From: Haemaphysalis longicornis
Lineage: Eukaryota > Arthropoda > Arachnida > Ixodida > Ixodidae
Direction: 5' to 3'
NCBI GenBank assembly: GCA_013339765.2
Contig: CM023450.1
Coordinates: forward strand, 104,797,344 to 104,861,343
Length of the DNA stretch: 64,000 nt
The notes beneath the pieces were generated by a model. The model saw only the letters and a program-made list of their open reading frames with translations. It made no database searches and was not told the origin of the DNA. This document shows positions 43,435 to 55,821 of this stretch, in pieces. The position numbers and the translations under genes are program-made. Numbering within the stretch: position 1 is the stretch's first letter; each line of letters starts with the position of its first letter.

Positions 43435-46400
43435 CCTCGGTTCAGCCGCCAGGCCGAAAGTAAATGAATCTACAACGAGGCGTTTTATACAGGCAATTCA
43501 AACTACTAAATCTGGTGGCAAGTGTTATACTTGTCAACATTGTTGAGCGAAAAGAAAGCATTACGAATATTTGAGGCAAGACATCAACATATAAATGGTA
43601 TTTGCATTGTCCGTTTAATTAAAAATACACGGTTGCTTGGTTTTGCTGATAAAAAATACGCCTCGAAAAAAGTTTGACCTCAAATTACAAAAAGCGCTCA
43701 CGGCGCCCCCTTGTGGCAGCGTTCCAAGTTCACAGTTGACGAAAAGGTTCCAGTAGAGGGTGTGAGAAGTGGAAGGCGGCAAACTTTTAGTGCACTTATT
43801 GTGGGAGGAGCGAGACGGAAGGGAGAGAGCGTGAGGGGTGAGCGGGAAAGGGAAGAGAGGCATGTACGCGGCAGGAGCGGCAAATGGCTATCGTCTTTCG
43901 ACAACACTTGCAGCGAAGTGGCAGTACGCCGCCAAATATTTCTCGGATGACTGGACGGCGAGCGCTGTAACTCCTATTTGCCAGTGTCTGGGGCCGCTTC
44001 TGCGATGGTTCCGGCTGTGGCGGGCAGCGAAGGTCGGACGGACGATGGTGGTCGGCTGTGGTGGGATATGGGCGGAGTGTACCAACTAAAACTGACCTCA
44101 TTTAACCCGATATTGACACTATCGAATTCGCCGTTGTCGGGGTGAAGGTATTGGCACGCTCTATCGAATGGTGTGCTTAGAGTTGTCAAGTTGTGGCAGC
44201 CGCCTCGAAGGTGCTATAGGGCAACAGCAGATCAACAGAAGGTCCAACAACGTTTTTTTTTTAACATTTCCTTCGACAAGTATTGCATGTTTACACTATT
44301 GTAACGATTAAACGTGATAACTTCGCCAATTATAAATTTTTGTTCGGATTCAAGGCGCTACACGGCTGGTGTTATGGGATACTCGATTAAAAATGCTTAC
44401 GCATCAAAAATCGAAGATCGGTTGCGTGCGACGTGCTCAGAATATGTTGTTACGACTCTGCCCTCGCATCTAACACCACGTGCAGAGCGCAGCAGCAACT
44501 TATAAGCATAGAATGCGCAGTAGCAGACGGGTTTCTGCCACGCATGCGCGCACGAACCAACGACACCCGTAACAGATCGGCAGGAGCAACGCGCCAATTC
44601 GCAGGTCGGTCACCCCGCTCCGAACAGGGCCGAAGCAGGAGCGGTGCAGCGCGGCGCGCGCACACTGTCGGCTTTTCTCGCTCGACGCGCAGCAACACAG
44701 CCTGTGCCTCCCGTTACGCGAACAAGCTTGCAAGTGTACAGCGCCGTAAATAACGAAACGAGGCGAACAAGCCGGCGGACGCGTGACGCGACAAGATCGC
44801 ATCGACGGTGGGGCGCGGACGCACGCGCTCGGCCGGCGCATTTGGTATGCGCGCCGCCGTTTTGATGTCAGGGCCACGGCTGCCGCTGGCCGCAAGCACG
44901 CCGCGGGTGCGTCCGATTGCGATTAGAGGCGCCTCGCGGGGCTCGCCAATCGTTCCGGCCGGTCGCTGCTTTCGCTCGGTGAATACGGGACCTGAGATTA
45001 CCCGAGACCGTCTTCTCAATCTGTTTATTTTTTTTTTTCGAAGACAGACACACAGCGCAGGCGGGCACGGTGAGGAGTTGGGAACAGCGTTCATCGATTT
45101 ACTACACGCTGCAGAGGGACAGGTTTCCGATACTTAAACATAGTTCGCGCGCCTGTATTCCCCTCCAGCCACCGTCCGATTTCAACTATAATTTTCAATT
45201 TTTTCCTTCAATTTTCTGGGGAGGCTAACGGCTGCCTTGGTAGGACCCTCGCGACACAAATGAAGACACCACACACGCTACCATGTCAAATATGCACTTA
45301 CTCTCCTCTCATTAACTGATAAACGCCAACTCATCGCAGGTAGATGAGCGCGTTTGTAGTTGCTGCTGTTGTTGCTTCAGACGGTCCAGCTCCGCATAAC
45401 GTGCCTGAGACGCAATTCATCCGCAAGAGCGGTACCTTCGGTAACAAAAAATGCGCCACTTCCAAACACTGCCGTATCTGTCACGAACGAGCCCATCTGC
45501 TTTCGAACCTCCTCCTAGCGGAATTTACCATAAAACCCACGCTAATCGTGAAATCCACCCCGACTTGGTGCAGCACGCCCGCAGCCTTCAAAGCCAGAGG
45601 TTTCGCTGCAGTTCGAAAAGATCGGCGGAACGGTATACGCACGCCAGGGAGGGACTACGAAGAGCGAAGCGGCCCATCTGCGTGCTACGGCGATGTTATG
45701 GCGCCAGCTCTTCTGCGTGCCTTGCCGGCAGAAGGCTACACGTACGGCGCGGCCACGCACGCACACGCCAGTGGGCAGTGCTCACGGCCAATGCTGGACG
45801 ACCTTCGTGCACCCACCACGAGAAGAAGGAAGCAGCAGACGTGAAGAAGGAGGAGGAAGGAATTACAGCGCCGTCCAGACGGCGACCATCGCGGGAGGAG
45901 GCGCAAGTGTGAACGCAAGAATGCCGCGGCGGCGTCTCCATTCGCACGCTGTTTGCCCCGAGGAGAGGACCTCCGCAGCAGAGGCAGCGACCGAGGAATT
46001 CCAGCGCCTTTGTTCAGTGCTTCGCGGCCGACTGTAATATACGACGAGGCGGCGCTGCTCTCTGTCGCTTTTGTTTTCGAACGCCTGGTTTTTTGCCCTT
46101 TTCTTCCCTCACTTTTTGTTTGCAAGTGCGCGGTTCGGCTACCTATACGCGCATTGTTCCAAAGATCGCCCCTCCTTGTCAACCCCTGGAATGCGACCGA
46201 AAAAGGGCTGGAGCCGCTCCTTTATTGGCCGCACGCAGTCGGTGCACACAGGCGCACTCAACAACGGAGCCGGTGGTCAAGTCGGCGGCGGGCACCTTTT
46301 CTTTTTCGCCGCTGGCCCACTCAAAATTCACACGCGACAAGGTGACGGCCGCTTTGGAACCGTCCTCTCCCCTGCACCTGTCTCGGGGAAAGAATGGACT

Positions 46401-48283
46401 GCCCGCGAGGCGTTAAGCCTTCTGAAAATAACAAGCGGGAAGGCGTCGAGGTCGAGGTCCTCCTCTCGAGTCTGCGGCGCGCGCGACGAGCGAGCTTCGG
46501 CCCAGTTCACACGAAACAAAGCTGCGCTCGCCAGCTTGGGACATCGGCGGAGAAAATTACGGCTTATCGGTCGAGCGCGTGCTTTCGGCGGAATATCCGC
46601 CGCACGGGGTCGTCTCTCTCCTTCACATACAGGGTGGTTCCTCAGCTGCGTGGTTTTGGGTGCCGGCGTCAGAAGCAGAGCGCGACTTCACAGAGACTCG
46701 CAAAGCGATCCTGCCAGTAGGACGACTGAATGAAGTCGAACCACGTCGCAAACGCCTATGAAGTCATCGCGACTGTTTATAAGCTGGTCGTCGCGAAGAG
46801 TGCCGCATTTTTTTCTTCTTCTGAGCTTCAAAAATACACGGAGGCTAGACTTCCGCCGTACGGTCAACAAAGAAGAGATTTCGCGAGTTAAACTTATAGC
46901 GCAAATATTCGCTGCGGGCGCGACGATCCATCGGTGCGGTGACCTAATTACGGCGAAGGGAGCCGCCACGTGTAAAAATAACGGGACAAGTTTGAACGAC
47001 TGCGCAGCCGCCAGCATTGGAAGTATTTAGCCGGTTAAATAGACACACAGCCGCAGGAGCGCTTAGCAGCAGGTTTCTTCGAAACCGGTTCTGTTCCGGA
47101 AACAAAGCGAGGATAGCGTGCTGCCGTTACACTTCGGGGTCGGCCGTATAAGCGATCCGAAGTCGGCCTTGGACGAGGGCCAGAGTGAGAGGCACGCACT
47201 TATTCGCGCTGAAAGTGAGGCCATGTGTAATCCCGCTAAGGGAGTCCTTATTGTACTGCGGCCCCGGCTAACTCAGCAGCCTGTGAATGTAGAGTAAACC
47301 GCATGCCTCAGCGACAGTCATAGAGGCCGGGTGAAAGGGGCAACTCAAACTGAAGCAGCCAGCAACAACGGTGCGTCACTTGTTCAACAGGACATGGTTA
47401 TCTATCCAGCAGCTGGCGCTGGCGCCGAAGCTGTCGGTTCAGAAAGCCAGTGCAGCTTGCGAAAGATGTCGAAAGTGAGTTCAAACGCAACGATGTCATC
47501 TGGATGCGTGCCACATGTTTAGTACCTCTCGTAAGGTATTTTTTTGTGTGTGTGCGTGAAACCATGCGGCTGGGTATACAGTAGATTTTCTGCGCTCGCG
47601 TACCATGCGAACAGCGCAGCGGCGTTCCACACACTCGATTGCGCGGCCCAACCCCGGTTCGCCACAGCTGCCCGCCATCAGCGTCCTGTACAACATACAG
47701 GTGAACCTACAGCGCTAAGAGTAGAACCATGCGCACGTTCTTTCGTGATAAAAACGTGTTTAAAGTGTCCAGTAGGAACATAATGTGTTTCGAAGTGCAC
47801 TCGATGAGTAAGTAGCGAAAAGGGTTATTCGCATGACAACGCGCCACGGCGAACTCCGAAGCTTAATTAATTCCCACGGACCAGATACTGCAAAAGATGC
47901 GCCTGTATTATATCCAGTTCACCCGTTCCTGGCGAAAAAGTGGTTCGTGCAGTGGGTTTTTTAAATGTCGCACCACTGATTGCATGTTCTACTGAGTCCT
48001 TGCAGCGTATGTGCCGCGCTTTAACCATCCCACAATGCAGAAGCACGCCTACGCAGCAGCGCTTTCGAGATCAATGCCGTTTCTGGACATAATATACAAT
48101 CACTCTCGCCGCCAGCCCCTTGCAGCTTAGGCCACGTAAGCCACAAGCATTTCTTGAAGGGGGAGAAAGAGTCCCCGCCATCACAAGAACAGTGCGCGAG
48201 CCTGAGCTGGCCGATGAGGAGAACCTTTTTTATCGACTCAAGGGTTTACGGTTCGATCACCACTGAGAACGTCTATCGCGTTT
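43435..48283. other. Non-coding interval with CpG-rich core
   Basis: The part 44500-46750 is GC- and CpG-rich on both strands and full of long frames lacking domains. It could be a promoter or CpG-rich repeat. A segment at 47334-47480 encodes a tidy frame ending at GTGAGT, but it lacks a start codon and homology. Confidence 0.4.
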
Positions 48284-50370
48284 TAAGGGGGTCCTGAGAA
48301 CTTCCGCCGCTATACCAAAATCACGCCACAGTCTCACCGAAACCTATGAAGGCCAACATAAAAGCGCGTCTTGCGTTATAGGCAACTTTTTAACAAGCGC
48401 TATCCTCCCCCTCCCCTCCCCCTCATGTTAGCCTCAATCACATTTTTATTATTGCGAAATATTATTCATTATGGTAGCAGGCTGGCTCGCTATGGCCGAG
48501 CCGTCTATCACCGACTCGCCTGTAAAGGGTGCACCACCGCACAAAGGGTATTATGGCGGTGAAGCAAATCTTAGTATTAATGCGGAAGCGTTCTGGCACT
48601 TTCGCTCTTTCCTAAAAGGATCCTATAAAGAGCCCGGGATCCTTATCTGAGGCTACCTCTGCGGTAAAAGCGAGCAAAAGAATTCTCCGCGTTTAAACAC
48701 AATCACTAGAGATGAATTGTCCCTGTATCTTTAATGCGTGAGCATTCTTTGTTGAGTAGCCATTTCTGTCCTTGAATATGGACAGAAATGTGCTATTTGC
48801 GGTGTTGATACATTGAATAGTTAAAATAATGCCAGTGTAGTTCAGTGACAAAAAACAAAGAAAACAAAACAAATAACCAAGCGAAACGAAAAGTCGCCCA
48901 ACGCGCGACGCGAACTGAAAACGACGAAAATTTGCACAATTAAAGCCATAAAACTAAAAAAAAAAACTTTAAGAACTTCAAACGAAGTGACGAAATCAGA
49001 AAGCTCAATCTATTAGAAATCAGAAAGCCCACGCACTATTACAGACAAAACATTATCACAAAAACAAGAATTAACACAGAAGGTGCCGTCAAGAAAGCGT
49101 AAAGTTTACGAAGGGGAGAAGCGGTGTATGAAGGTTTACACATAAGTAGACAATTTTCAGGATTTCTGTACGTTTTTTTTTCACCCCACCCACACTTTTG
49201 TTGATCGGCCAGAGCTCAAACATTCTGAAATTAATTAAGTGATTCGTCCACTCCTTCATTCTTCCCAATCTCCCTCTAGCCACCTGGAAACTAACTACGG
49301 AAAAAAGATTGCACAGACACTCTGAGAATTGTCCGCTAAAGCGCAAGCCTTCGTACGCCGCCCCTCTTCGTTATGAATTTTTTATAAAAAGATTTGGCTA
49401 CGAGCGGCTAAATTGGGCTACTTTTCGTCGATTTTGAATCCCGTTAGGCTATATTGGGTTATTTAGAGCGACGTTTAGTTTGTTTGATCTGTTCTCTTCT
49501 TCATTTTTTACCAATGATATACATTTACACCACTAAAACGGTCGTAACTTCGACAAATATACATTTATGTGCTCATACAACGAGTTACACGGTTGGCAAT
49601 TTTTTATGATTATTTGGCTTTGTTTGTTACGCCGGATTTTTTTAAATTAATTTCTGCCTCAGTCTCGTGAGGACTGTGGATTAGATTTAGATAGACCTTT
49701 TGTAACTTCGTCAGTTCATATTTAGTTTCTATTCTCATTTTCTTCAACCAATACCCTCCCCTTACACAGCTATCACGGTTACGTGTGTCCGCCGATATGC
49801 ATTTTTGTGCAGACGCAAGACATTCCGCGGTCGGTGCCGGAGTACTTCGGCAAAGAATGCCTACGCGTGAGAATTCCATCGAGCGTCGAAAAGCTCAGGC
49901 CTGCGCGCGTATAAACAACGAGCGAGGGACGGGTGAAGCGTTATGCGGTGGTCAGCGTCGGGGGATCGTCCGTCACGTCCAGAGCAGCGCACAAGAACGG
50001 AACCCCTTTCACGTGAGGGGAATAAAGTAAGAACGAAGATGGAGAAAGAAGGAAGGAGGCTGGCGTTGATGAGGCGAGCTCACCTTGGCCTTGCATCCGC
50101 GGCGAGCCCGGCGTGCAAGTGCAGTGCTGGAAATGGGAGCAGCCAGCGAGGGAACAGGAGCGGCCAGGAATGCACCGGGGCTACCCCCTCTCCCTCCCCA
50201 ACATTACAACATCCTTCTCTCAGTACGTATACGACGCGTTGGCGTGCACTGCAACAACCACGCAGGGCCCCTGAGCTGCAGCGCACGTCGATGTCCGCCA
50301 AAAAATTCCCTACTGCCGCTGTCTTTCATTCTTCCTACCTTCCGTCTACGTTTTTGGTGGTGGTAGAGTC
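48284..50370. other. Non-coding interval
   Basis: Begins with TTAAGGGGGTCCTGAGAACT, similar to the left end of the 10967 element; a partner end CCCCTTTAA is at 51538-51546. Otherwise AT-rich with a more GC-rich part at 49800-50300. Confidence 0.4.
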
Positions 50371-50605
50371 AGGGACAAATAAAATGCGAACACGAAAATA
50401 TGAACCGGGACAACCAAAATTGGAAAAAAAACTGTTCGTGGAGGTCGAATAATGGCGCGCTATTGACATATTTGGAAAGCCACGTTCCCGAACTTCGTTT
50501 TCGTAACTAAGCCACGCGTCATTTATATATACTTGCACGAAAAGAAATATCGCTATTTGTGCGTTCTGGTTCATATTTTAGTGTTCGCATTTCGCTTGCC
50601 GCCAC
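50371..50605. mobile_element. MITE family D, copy 2
   Basis: Left ACAAATAAAATGCGAACACG, right end the complement of GGCAAGCGAAATGCGAACAC. The middle block AATAATGGCGCGCTATTG is shared with copy 3. The ends are more decayed than in copies 1 and 3. Confidence 0.8.
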
Positions 50606-50610
50606 GACAA

Positions 50611-50795
50611 TACGCGGCAAATGAACGCGAACACGAAAATATGACTCAGAACACGCAAAATTGAAAAATAGTGCTCGTTGAGGTCTAATAATGGCGCGCT
50701 ATTGGTATATTCGGAAAGCCACATTTCCGGACTTTAAATAGCGTTATTTGCGTGTTCTGATTCATATTTTCGTGTTCGCGTTTCATTTGCCGCGT
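50611..50795. mobile_element. MITE family D, copy 3 (185 bp)
   Basis: Left TACGCGGCAAATGAACGCGA, right the complement, ending CGCGTA. It starts about 6 bp after copy 2 ends, so the two copies are back to back. Confidence 0.85.
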
Positions 50796-50879
50796 ATTGT
50801 ACATGCGGATCAATGCGAATCGATGCCGCATGGTGCAAAAGCATCGACATTTGGACAAGTCGACAAGTTAATACTCGTT

Positions 50880-51090
50880 TAACACCGAAGACAAAATACC
50901 AGTTGGGTTCGTTAAAAAGCCTGCCTTGTCCTGATAACAATGGTACCAATTTTGTCGCAAACTTCGAACAGATAACCGAGATATTCAAGAAAATACGTTC
51001 AACAGTGGCGACTACCCCGCCATTTTCCGGCAACTTTTCCATGACGTCACGGAATCTTGTTTGCACGATTGGCGGCCGCCGAACGAACCC
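50880..51090 (-). repeat. Dispersed repeat family C, copy 2 (inverted)
   Basis: The reverse complement of the 37440-37680 repeat; contains CAAGATTCCGTGACGTCATG and TTATCAGGACAAGGCAGGC on the minus strand. Confidence 0.75.
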
Positions 51091-51390
51091 ATCGCTAAGA
51101 CGCATGGCTGGACGACTGCAGTGGAGCCCTTGGTTCCGTTTGACCCCATCACTTGAGTGCTAACGTGCAGTTATTACACTGGAAATTACGTATTTAGTGC
51201 TGCCCATAACACGCCACTGTAGCGCGAAATTTACGTTTTTTTTTTCTTCAATATTTCTTGCGTTTTCTCGGTTAAAAACGTCTTACGTGGCCAGAATGAA
51301 GCTGAGGGAGGTACTGAAGCCCAGGGCCGTATTCCGAGTCCCTTCTCCACTCCATTTGCTCCCTCCACTCGGCTGAGGGGAGGATTCAGC

Positions 51391-51446
51391 AATGCTTATG
51401 CATGGGGAAATAGATCTCCTGCTTATGCATGGGGAAATAGAGTTCA
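51391..51446. repeat. Two 29-bp direct repeats
   Basis: TGCTTATGCATGGGGAAATA occurs at 51391 and 51420. Confidence 0.9.
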
Positions 51447-51601
51447 AAGATCTACACTGGAGGCGCGAGTTGGGGACGGACTCAGAATACCAGGGCCAGT
51501 CTTTTCAAATTATGTCATTGTATTTTGACTTCATGGGCCCCTTTAAGTCGCATGGTGTTGCACGAAGGTCGCTAGCTTGCCTGTGTTTCTTGTGTACAAC
51601 A

Positions 51602-51690
51602 ATAATATATATATATATATATATTATTATATATATATATATATATATAATATATATATATATATATAATATTAATATATATATATATAA
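51602..51690. repeat. (TA)n microsatellite with ATTAT/TAATA interruptions
   Basis: Alternating TA with phase changes that make it locally palindromic. Confidence 0.97.
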
Positions 51691-53465
51691 TCTTTGTTTG
51701 TAGATTATCCAAGGCCCGCGTGTGTGCTCGCTATTAACGGCCCATGCACAGCACTTGGCCTCGTTTCGCTTATTCTACGGTTTTTCGAGACCTGAAGCGG
51801 CTACCCGGTCTTCAAGCTCGTTCTGCATACATACGAATCCGGAAGCGAGCGCGCTAATCTCTCTTGACCTTCAACGAAATGTGATTTGCTGTCACGATGG
51901 CGCCTGTGGTCGGGTAACGGTTCAGCAGATAAAAAAAAGTGCGTTCTTTTACAGCCTTTTGCCGTACAAAACAGCGTGAGAACGATTATGGAAAACAGAA
52001 CCCGCCGTAAAAAAACTCTATTTCGCCTAGAACGTATACATAAAAAGTCCTTGAAGCACTGAGTCACAGCGACTGCATTTTTGTTTAATTACTCAAAGGC
52101 GATTACGTGCGCGTCTATTCTGCGAGAAACAAATCAGCATGAGAGAGCCAGGACACGGCAGCGACGGTCAGAGGGGGAAGACCAGATGAAGGGAAACAGA
52201 ACCGGCTGCCGTACCACCAGGATAATCGGGTGCGCATCTTTCGAGTCGACGGAACAGGCCGCCAGCGACCTTGTTCGCAGCCAGACGGCCATTCAGGAAG
52301 ACGGTTCCCACGTCATGAAACGCCGCTCGAGGCGACGAAAGCGCACCGCCACAGCGAAGCTGTGCAGCGCTAGCTTGTGGCCTGTAAGATTGTCCGTCTA
52401 CCGAGTGGCGTAGAACGAACATTCTTCGTATACATGGCCGTCTGCGCAGGCAGTGTGGTTACAGAAAGCGGCGGCAACTCTTGTTTTACCGAAAATTATA
52501 CCGGGATCGAACGCTAAGACGACTCCAACGTTACGGCGAGTGTCACCTACGTACTTCTCATCATCACGTAGTTCACAGCGAAGTTGTAAGCGCGTTACAA
52601 AATTCCCGTCTGCTACCAATACAAGAGTTTCTACGGGAGGAAAACGGACTACCCCATGTATGTCCACTATAGAACAAAACTCCAGTCCTTCCAAGTTTTT
52701 TTTTTTAAATAACTGACTAGGAAGTATACGCTCAATCGCAAATTAGAAACAAAGTGTTTTGTTGCGTGCACGTTTTGGACAGCGCCTAGCTTCGGTGGTC
52801 ATCCTTCTTCACAGAGTTGAAGGGCATTCAATTATGATTCATCAATTTATCACTCCCGCTTAACTTTCTTTCTTTTCGAGAAAAGCGTACACGAGCCACA
52901 GCCGCGTGCTGCGCCCTTGTGCCCGTATCCGCGTACGTGCTCGCATGCGCCACTCATTTACACAGGGCTTGGGCGGCAAAATTATGCAGCCGGAAATAGT
53001 CAGGGCTACAAAGGCAGAGAGAGCAATCTGAGACGCCATGGGTCAAGTGCCGTAGAACTCTCAATTGCGTATAGTTGGTTTTAGCGTCCCTAGATAAGGG
53101 TACAGAGTACCGGCTCTCTTTTCTCCTATTGTTCCGTTCCGCCGCCATTATCTATGGTCAGTTCGCATCACGTGACATTTGTTTACACTGCGACGGTTCA
53201 TAGGCTCCGCCATTTTGTTGTTCATGCGATTTCTTTCGGTCGACTGCGGCAGTCTCAGACTGTCCTCCCTGTTCTGCGGCTGCGCGCGACTGGGGTCGTT
53301 CCGATCGCGAATCCAAGATAACGTGCTTCGCAGCGTTTCAGCTGCAGAAGTGCGTCTGAAGGTGCGGTATTGCTGCGTCTTCGGCAGTGTTGTTTACAAA
53401 TTACTTGTCAAAGCTAGCGGTGAGGACGCAGAAGCGGCCATCTGGCAACACTGCTAAACACCAAA
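51691..53465. other. Non-coding interval, possible promoter at its right end
   Basis: No gene recognised up to about 53100. The last 350 bp contain CCGCCATTATC and CCGCCATTTTG motifs (YY1-like), an ATCACGTGAC E-box palindrome and CpG enrichment directly upstream of a good start-codon context at 53466. Confidence 0.35.
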
Positions 53466-53526
53466 ATGGCAGCCTCAGTGACGGTACTTGTATCTTATCT
53501 AGTGACACTAGTTGGCTTCACAGAAT
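53466..53526 (+). CDS. Possible first coding exon with signal-peptide-like sequence
   Basis: An ATG in good context (CCAAAATGG) opens 20 codons that start MAAS and run into a hydrophobic core rich in V, L, Y and T, then a GTAAGG donor at 53527. The exon would end one base into a codon. Short length, hydrophobic stretch, strong donor and the upstream CpG/E-box region fit the first exon of a secreted or membrane protein. No downstream exon was found, and the unspliced frame continues only to 53627, so this is a suggestion. Confidence 0.3.
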
Positions 53527-55709
53527 GTAAGGATCTGTACACCGTTTTAGTCCACGGGAACGGAGACCTGTCTGTGAGACGGGCCGCAAAAAGTCTACTG
53601 GAAACGCCTAGGTGCGAAACGTCCTTATGAACGAAAACTGAGAAGGTCTCATCCGGGCCTCCCGGCTATGGTCGACGAGGAAGGGGGCCGAAGTGCGAAA
53701 AATGGGACATGTGTAATACGTGAGGGAATTGAGGCGGCAACCGTGCGAGCGAGTGAGAACGAATAAACGAAGCAGCGCGACGGACACGGGCGTCCGTTCT
53801 ACGGGACTGCGTGCCGACAAGTGCGCCACACGTGCTCACAATCGAATGCACGGGCGCCGGAGGCTGCAGCATGATCATTTCCCGTGATTTATAACAACAC
53901 CATTATGCACCCCCTCTCCGGGGAACCAAATGATGACTACGCTACATGTACGCTGCAAGGAGGATTCAGTTGTGAAGAGAGACGCTTGCAAATTTACCGG
54001 CTATTGTGCCGCCTGGGTATCGTCCTTCCGCTGAAATCGCCATTGTAGCCACTAGGGACCCGTGCGTTGGAATGCTACAGGGGAAGTCAGAACGTACGTC
54101 TAATGTTGCAGCCTGGCGAGACGCCCAGTCCGGTGGGGTGATGGAAAAACAACTTGAAATGTTCCGACGTAACTATGCAGAAGGGCCAAAGAAGGCACAC
54201 GAAAGACAGATCGGACTCTAACCAACAACTGTTTATTGAGAACAGAGTACCAGGCTATTTTTAAGTAAGGCTATCGCAAACAAATATCCTTAAAAAATAG
54301 TCTCCGCCGGACCTCCCGCCCTCCGCGTGGCTCTCGCGCTTGCCCAGGCGTTGACTAGCAGCGCGGTTCTCATTCTTTGCGCTTTATTAATGAAACATGC
54401 TGCAGCCATGTGGGTTTAGGAGCCGGTTCGCTGCTACAGACACCACCAAAGCCGGGTTCTCTGCCTGATGGGTGATTTAATGTATTCGCATTAATAAATA
54501 CTAAGATTCCACCCCTCATCCGTAAGGCCCAAGGCACCTGCTGAACGTCAGAACCGCATCGCTCATAGAAAGCCATCAGAGGAACTTAGTTCCTTGTCGC
54601 AAGAGGGAAGCGAGGGTGCGTTTACGCTATCTATCGACCAGTTTTCCTTATAATAAAAACACGCCTCCGCAAGGTCGCGTTATGTTCCCGCTACCCTTCT
54701 TGAGGAACAACGAATAAGAGCCAAAAAGCAAGCAATGGTCAAATGCACCCTCGTCAAGTTCTTAAGGCTCGCCGTGAGTTCACGTCACGTGCACTTTCAT
54801 TCAACATTCCACTCATTCATTTCTATAGCAGCGTGTGCAGACTGAATCGAGATAATTCGTTCGGTCTGTCGTGCGCGCACGCACGCACGCACGCACGGCA
54901 CGCACGCACGCGACACGTGCTTGTGGTTGCGTGTTGTAATAGAGGACACGGTGAGACCCCATGCCAGTAAAGGGGTTCACTCCGTGGGATCCGAATTTAA
55001 ACATTGTCAACGACACCGAGACTGGAGAACGACTCCACGCGCCCAAAAAACAAGGTATACAAGAAAATGATCAGTTCTAAAGGGAAAGGTAAAAATCCGA
55101 GGCACTCTTCATGGGTTGTGAATGCGAAAGTATGAACGTCATTGCTTCCGCCTCGCGTTGTCCAAGGGCTTTTTAACCTCGCGGGTTGGGACGCTTCGCG
55201 ATCGGCATTAACGCTTTGGAATGACTCCAATCTGTCACTACGCGTTGTGCTGCTGCTCGTTCCCGCCACCACGTAGTGGGAGAAAGACGACGATGGTCAA
55301 CCTATCTGCTCGTCTACTCGCTCGTTCGGCTGCGTTCTTCCGCTCTCTACATCTGCGACTGGCGCGCTCGCGCTGACACGCCTCGCGCTGTGGAACGCCT
55401 CGTGCTTCCCAAGGAACCGTTTCGCTGTCACAGACCCCATCGCCGGATTTCTTGATTCAATGCTCACCCATTCATTAATCTGGCCACATTTGACAGCGAA
55501 GCTGTTAGCCTCTCGTTGGTCGGAAAATTTGGTGTCGTAAACAAAAAACCCAGGCAGGACCCGTGCAAGTTCTCGCCCAAGACGCCGAGCGCACGCGTCA
55601 GGCTAATCAGGCGTGCAGCATAGAGCTCAGTATTCTTGTAAAGAAAAAAAAAACACAAGAACAGGCATCTAAACCGCATGATGGACGATAAGGCGCCAGT
55701 GAACAATGA
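53527..55709. other. Non-coding interval
   Basis: A (GCAC)n microsatellite near 54875-54910. No recognised exon or mobile element. Confidence 0.5.
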
Positions 55710-55821
55710 GAATGAACCCCCCCCCCCCCCCCCCCCTTATGAAATTCTGGTAAATATCAGGTTTGCAGCTGCTCTCGAAATGGGGGAGGGGAGGGGGGGG
55801 GGGGGGGGGGGGACGTCATTC
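55710..55821. repeat. Foldback with C20 and G20 homopolymers
   Basis: GAATGAAC is followed by 20 C (55717-55736). After about 56 bp, 20 G (55793-55812) are followed by ACGTCATTC. The flanks and the runs are complementary, forming an inverted repeat whose stem is mostly C:G homopolymer. Confidence 0.9.

Noticed and set aside
46071..46733. 220-codon plus-strand open frame
   Set aside because: Lies in a CpG-rich block with open frames on all sides; no domain.
47331..47522. Exon-like plus-strand frame ending at a GTGAGT donor
   Set aside because: No ATG in frame, no clear acceptor and no homology; kept only as a remark.
50080..50301. Minus-strand 5' exon of myosin with donor at GCCAAG|GTGAGC
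   Set aside because: A single donor-like motif 29 kb away is not evidence; many such motifs occur by chance.
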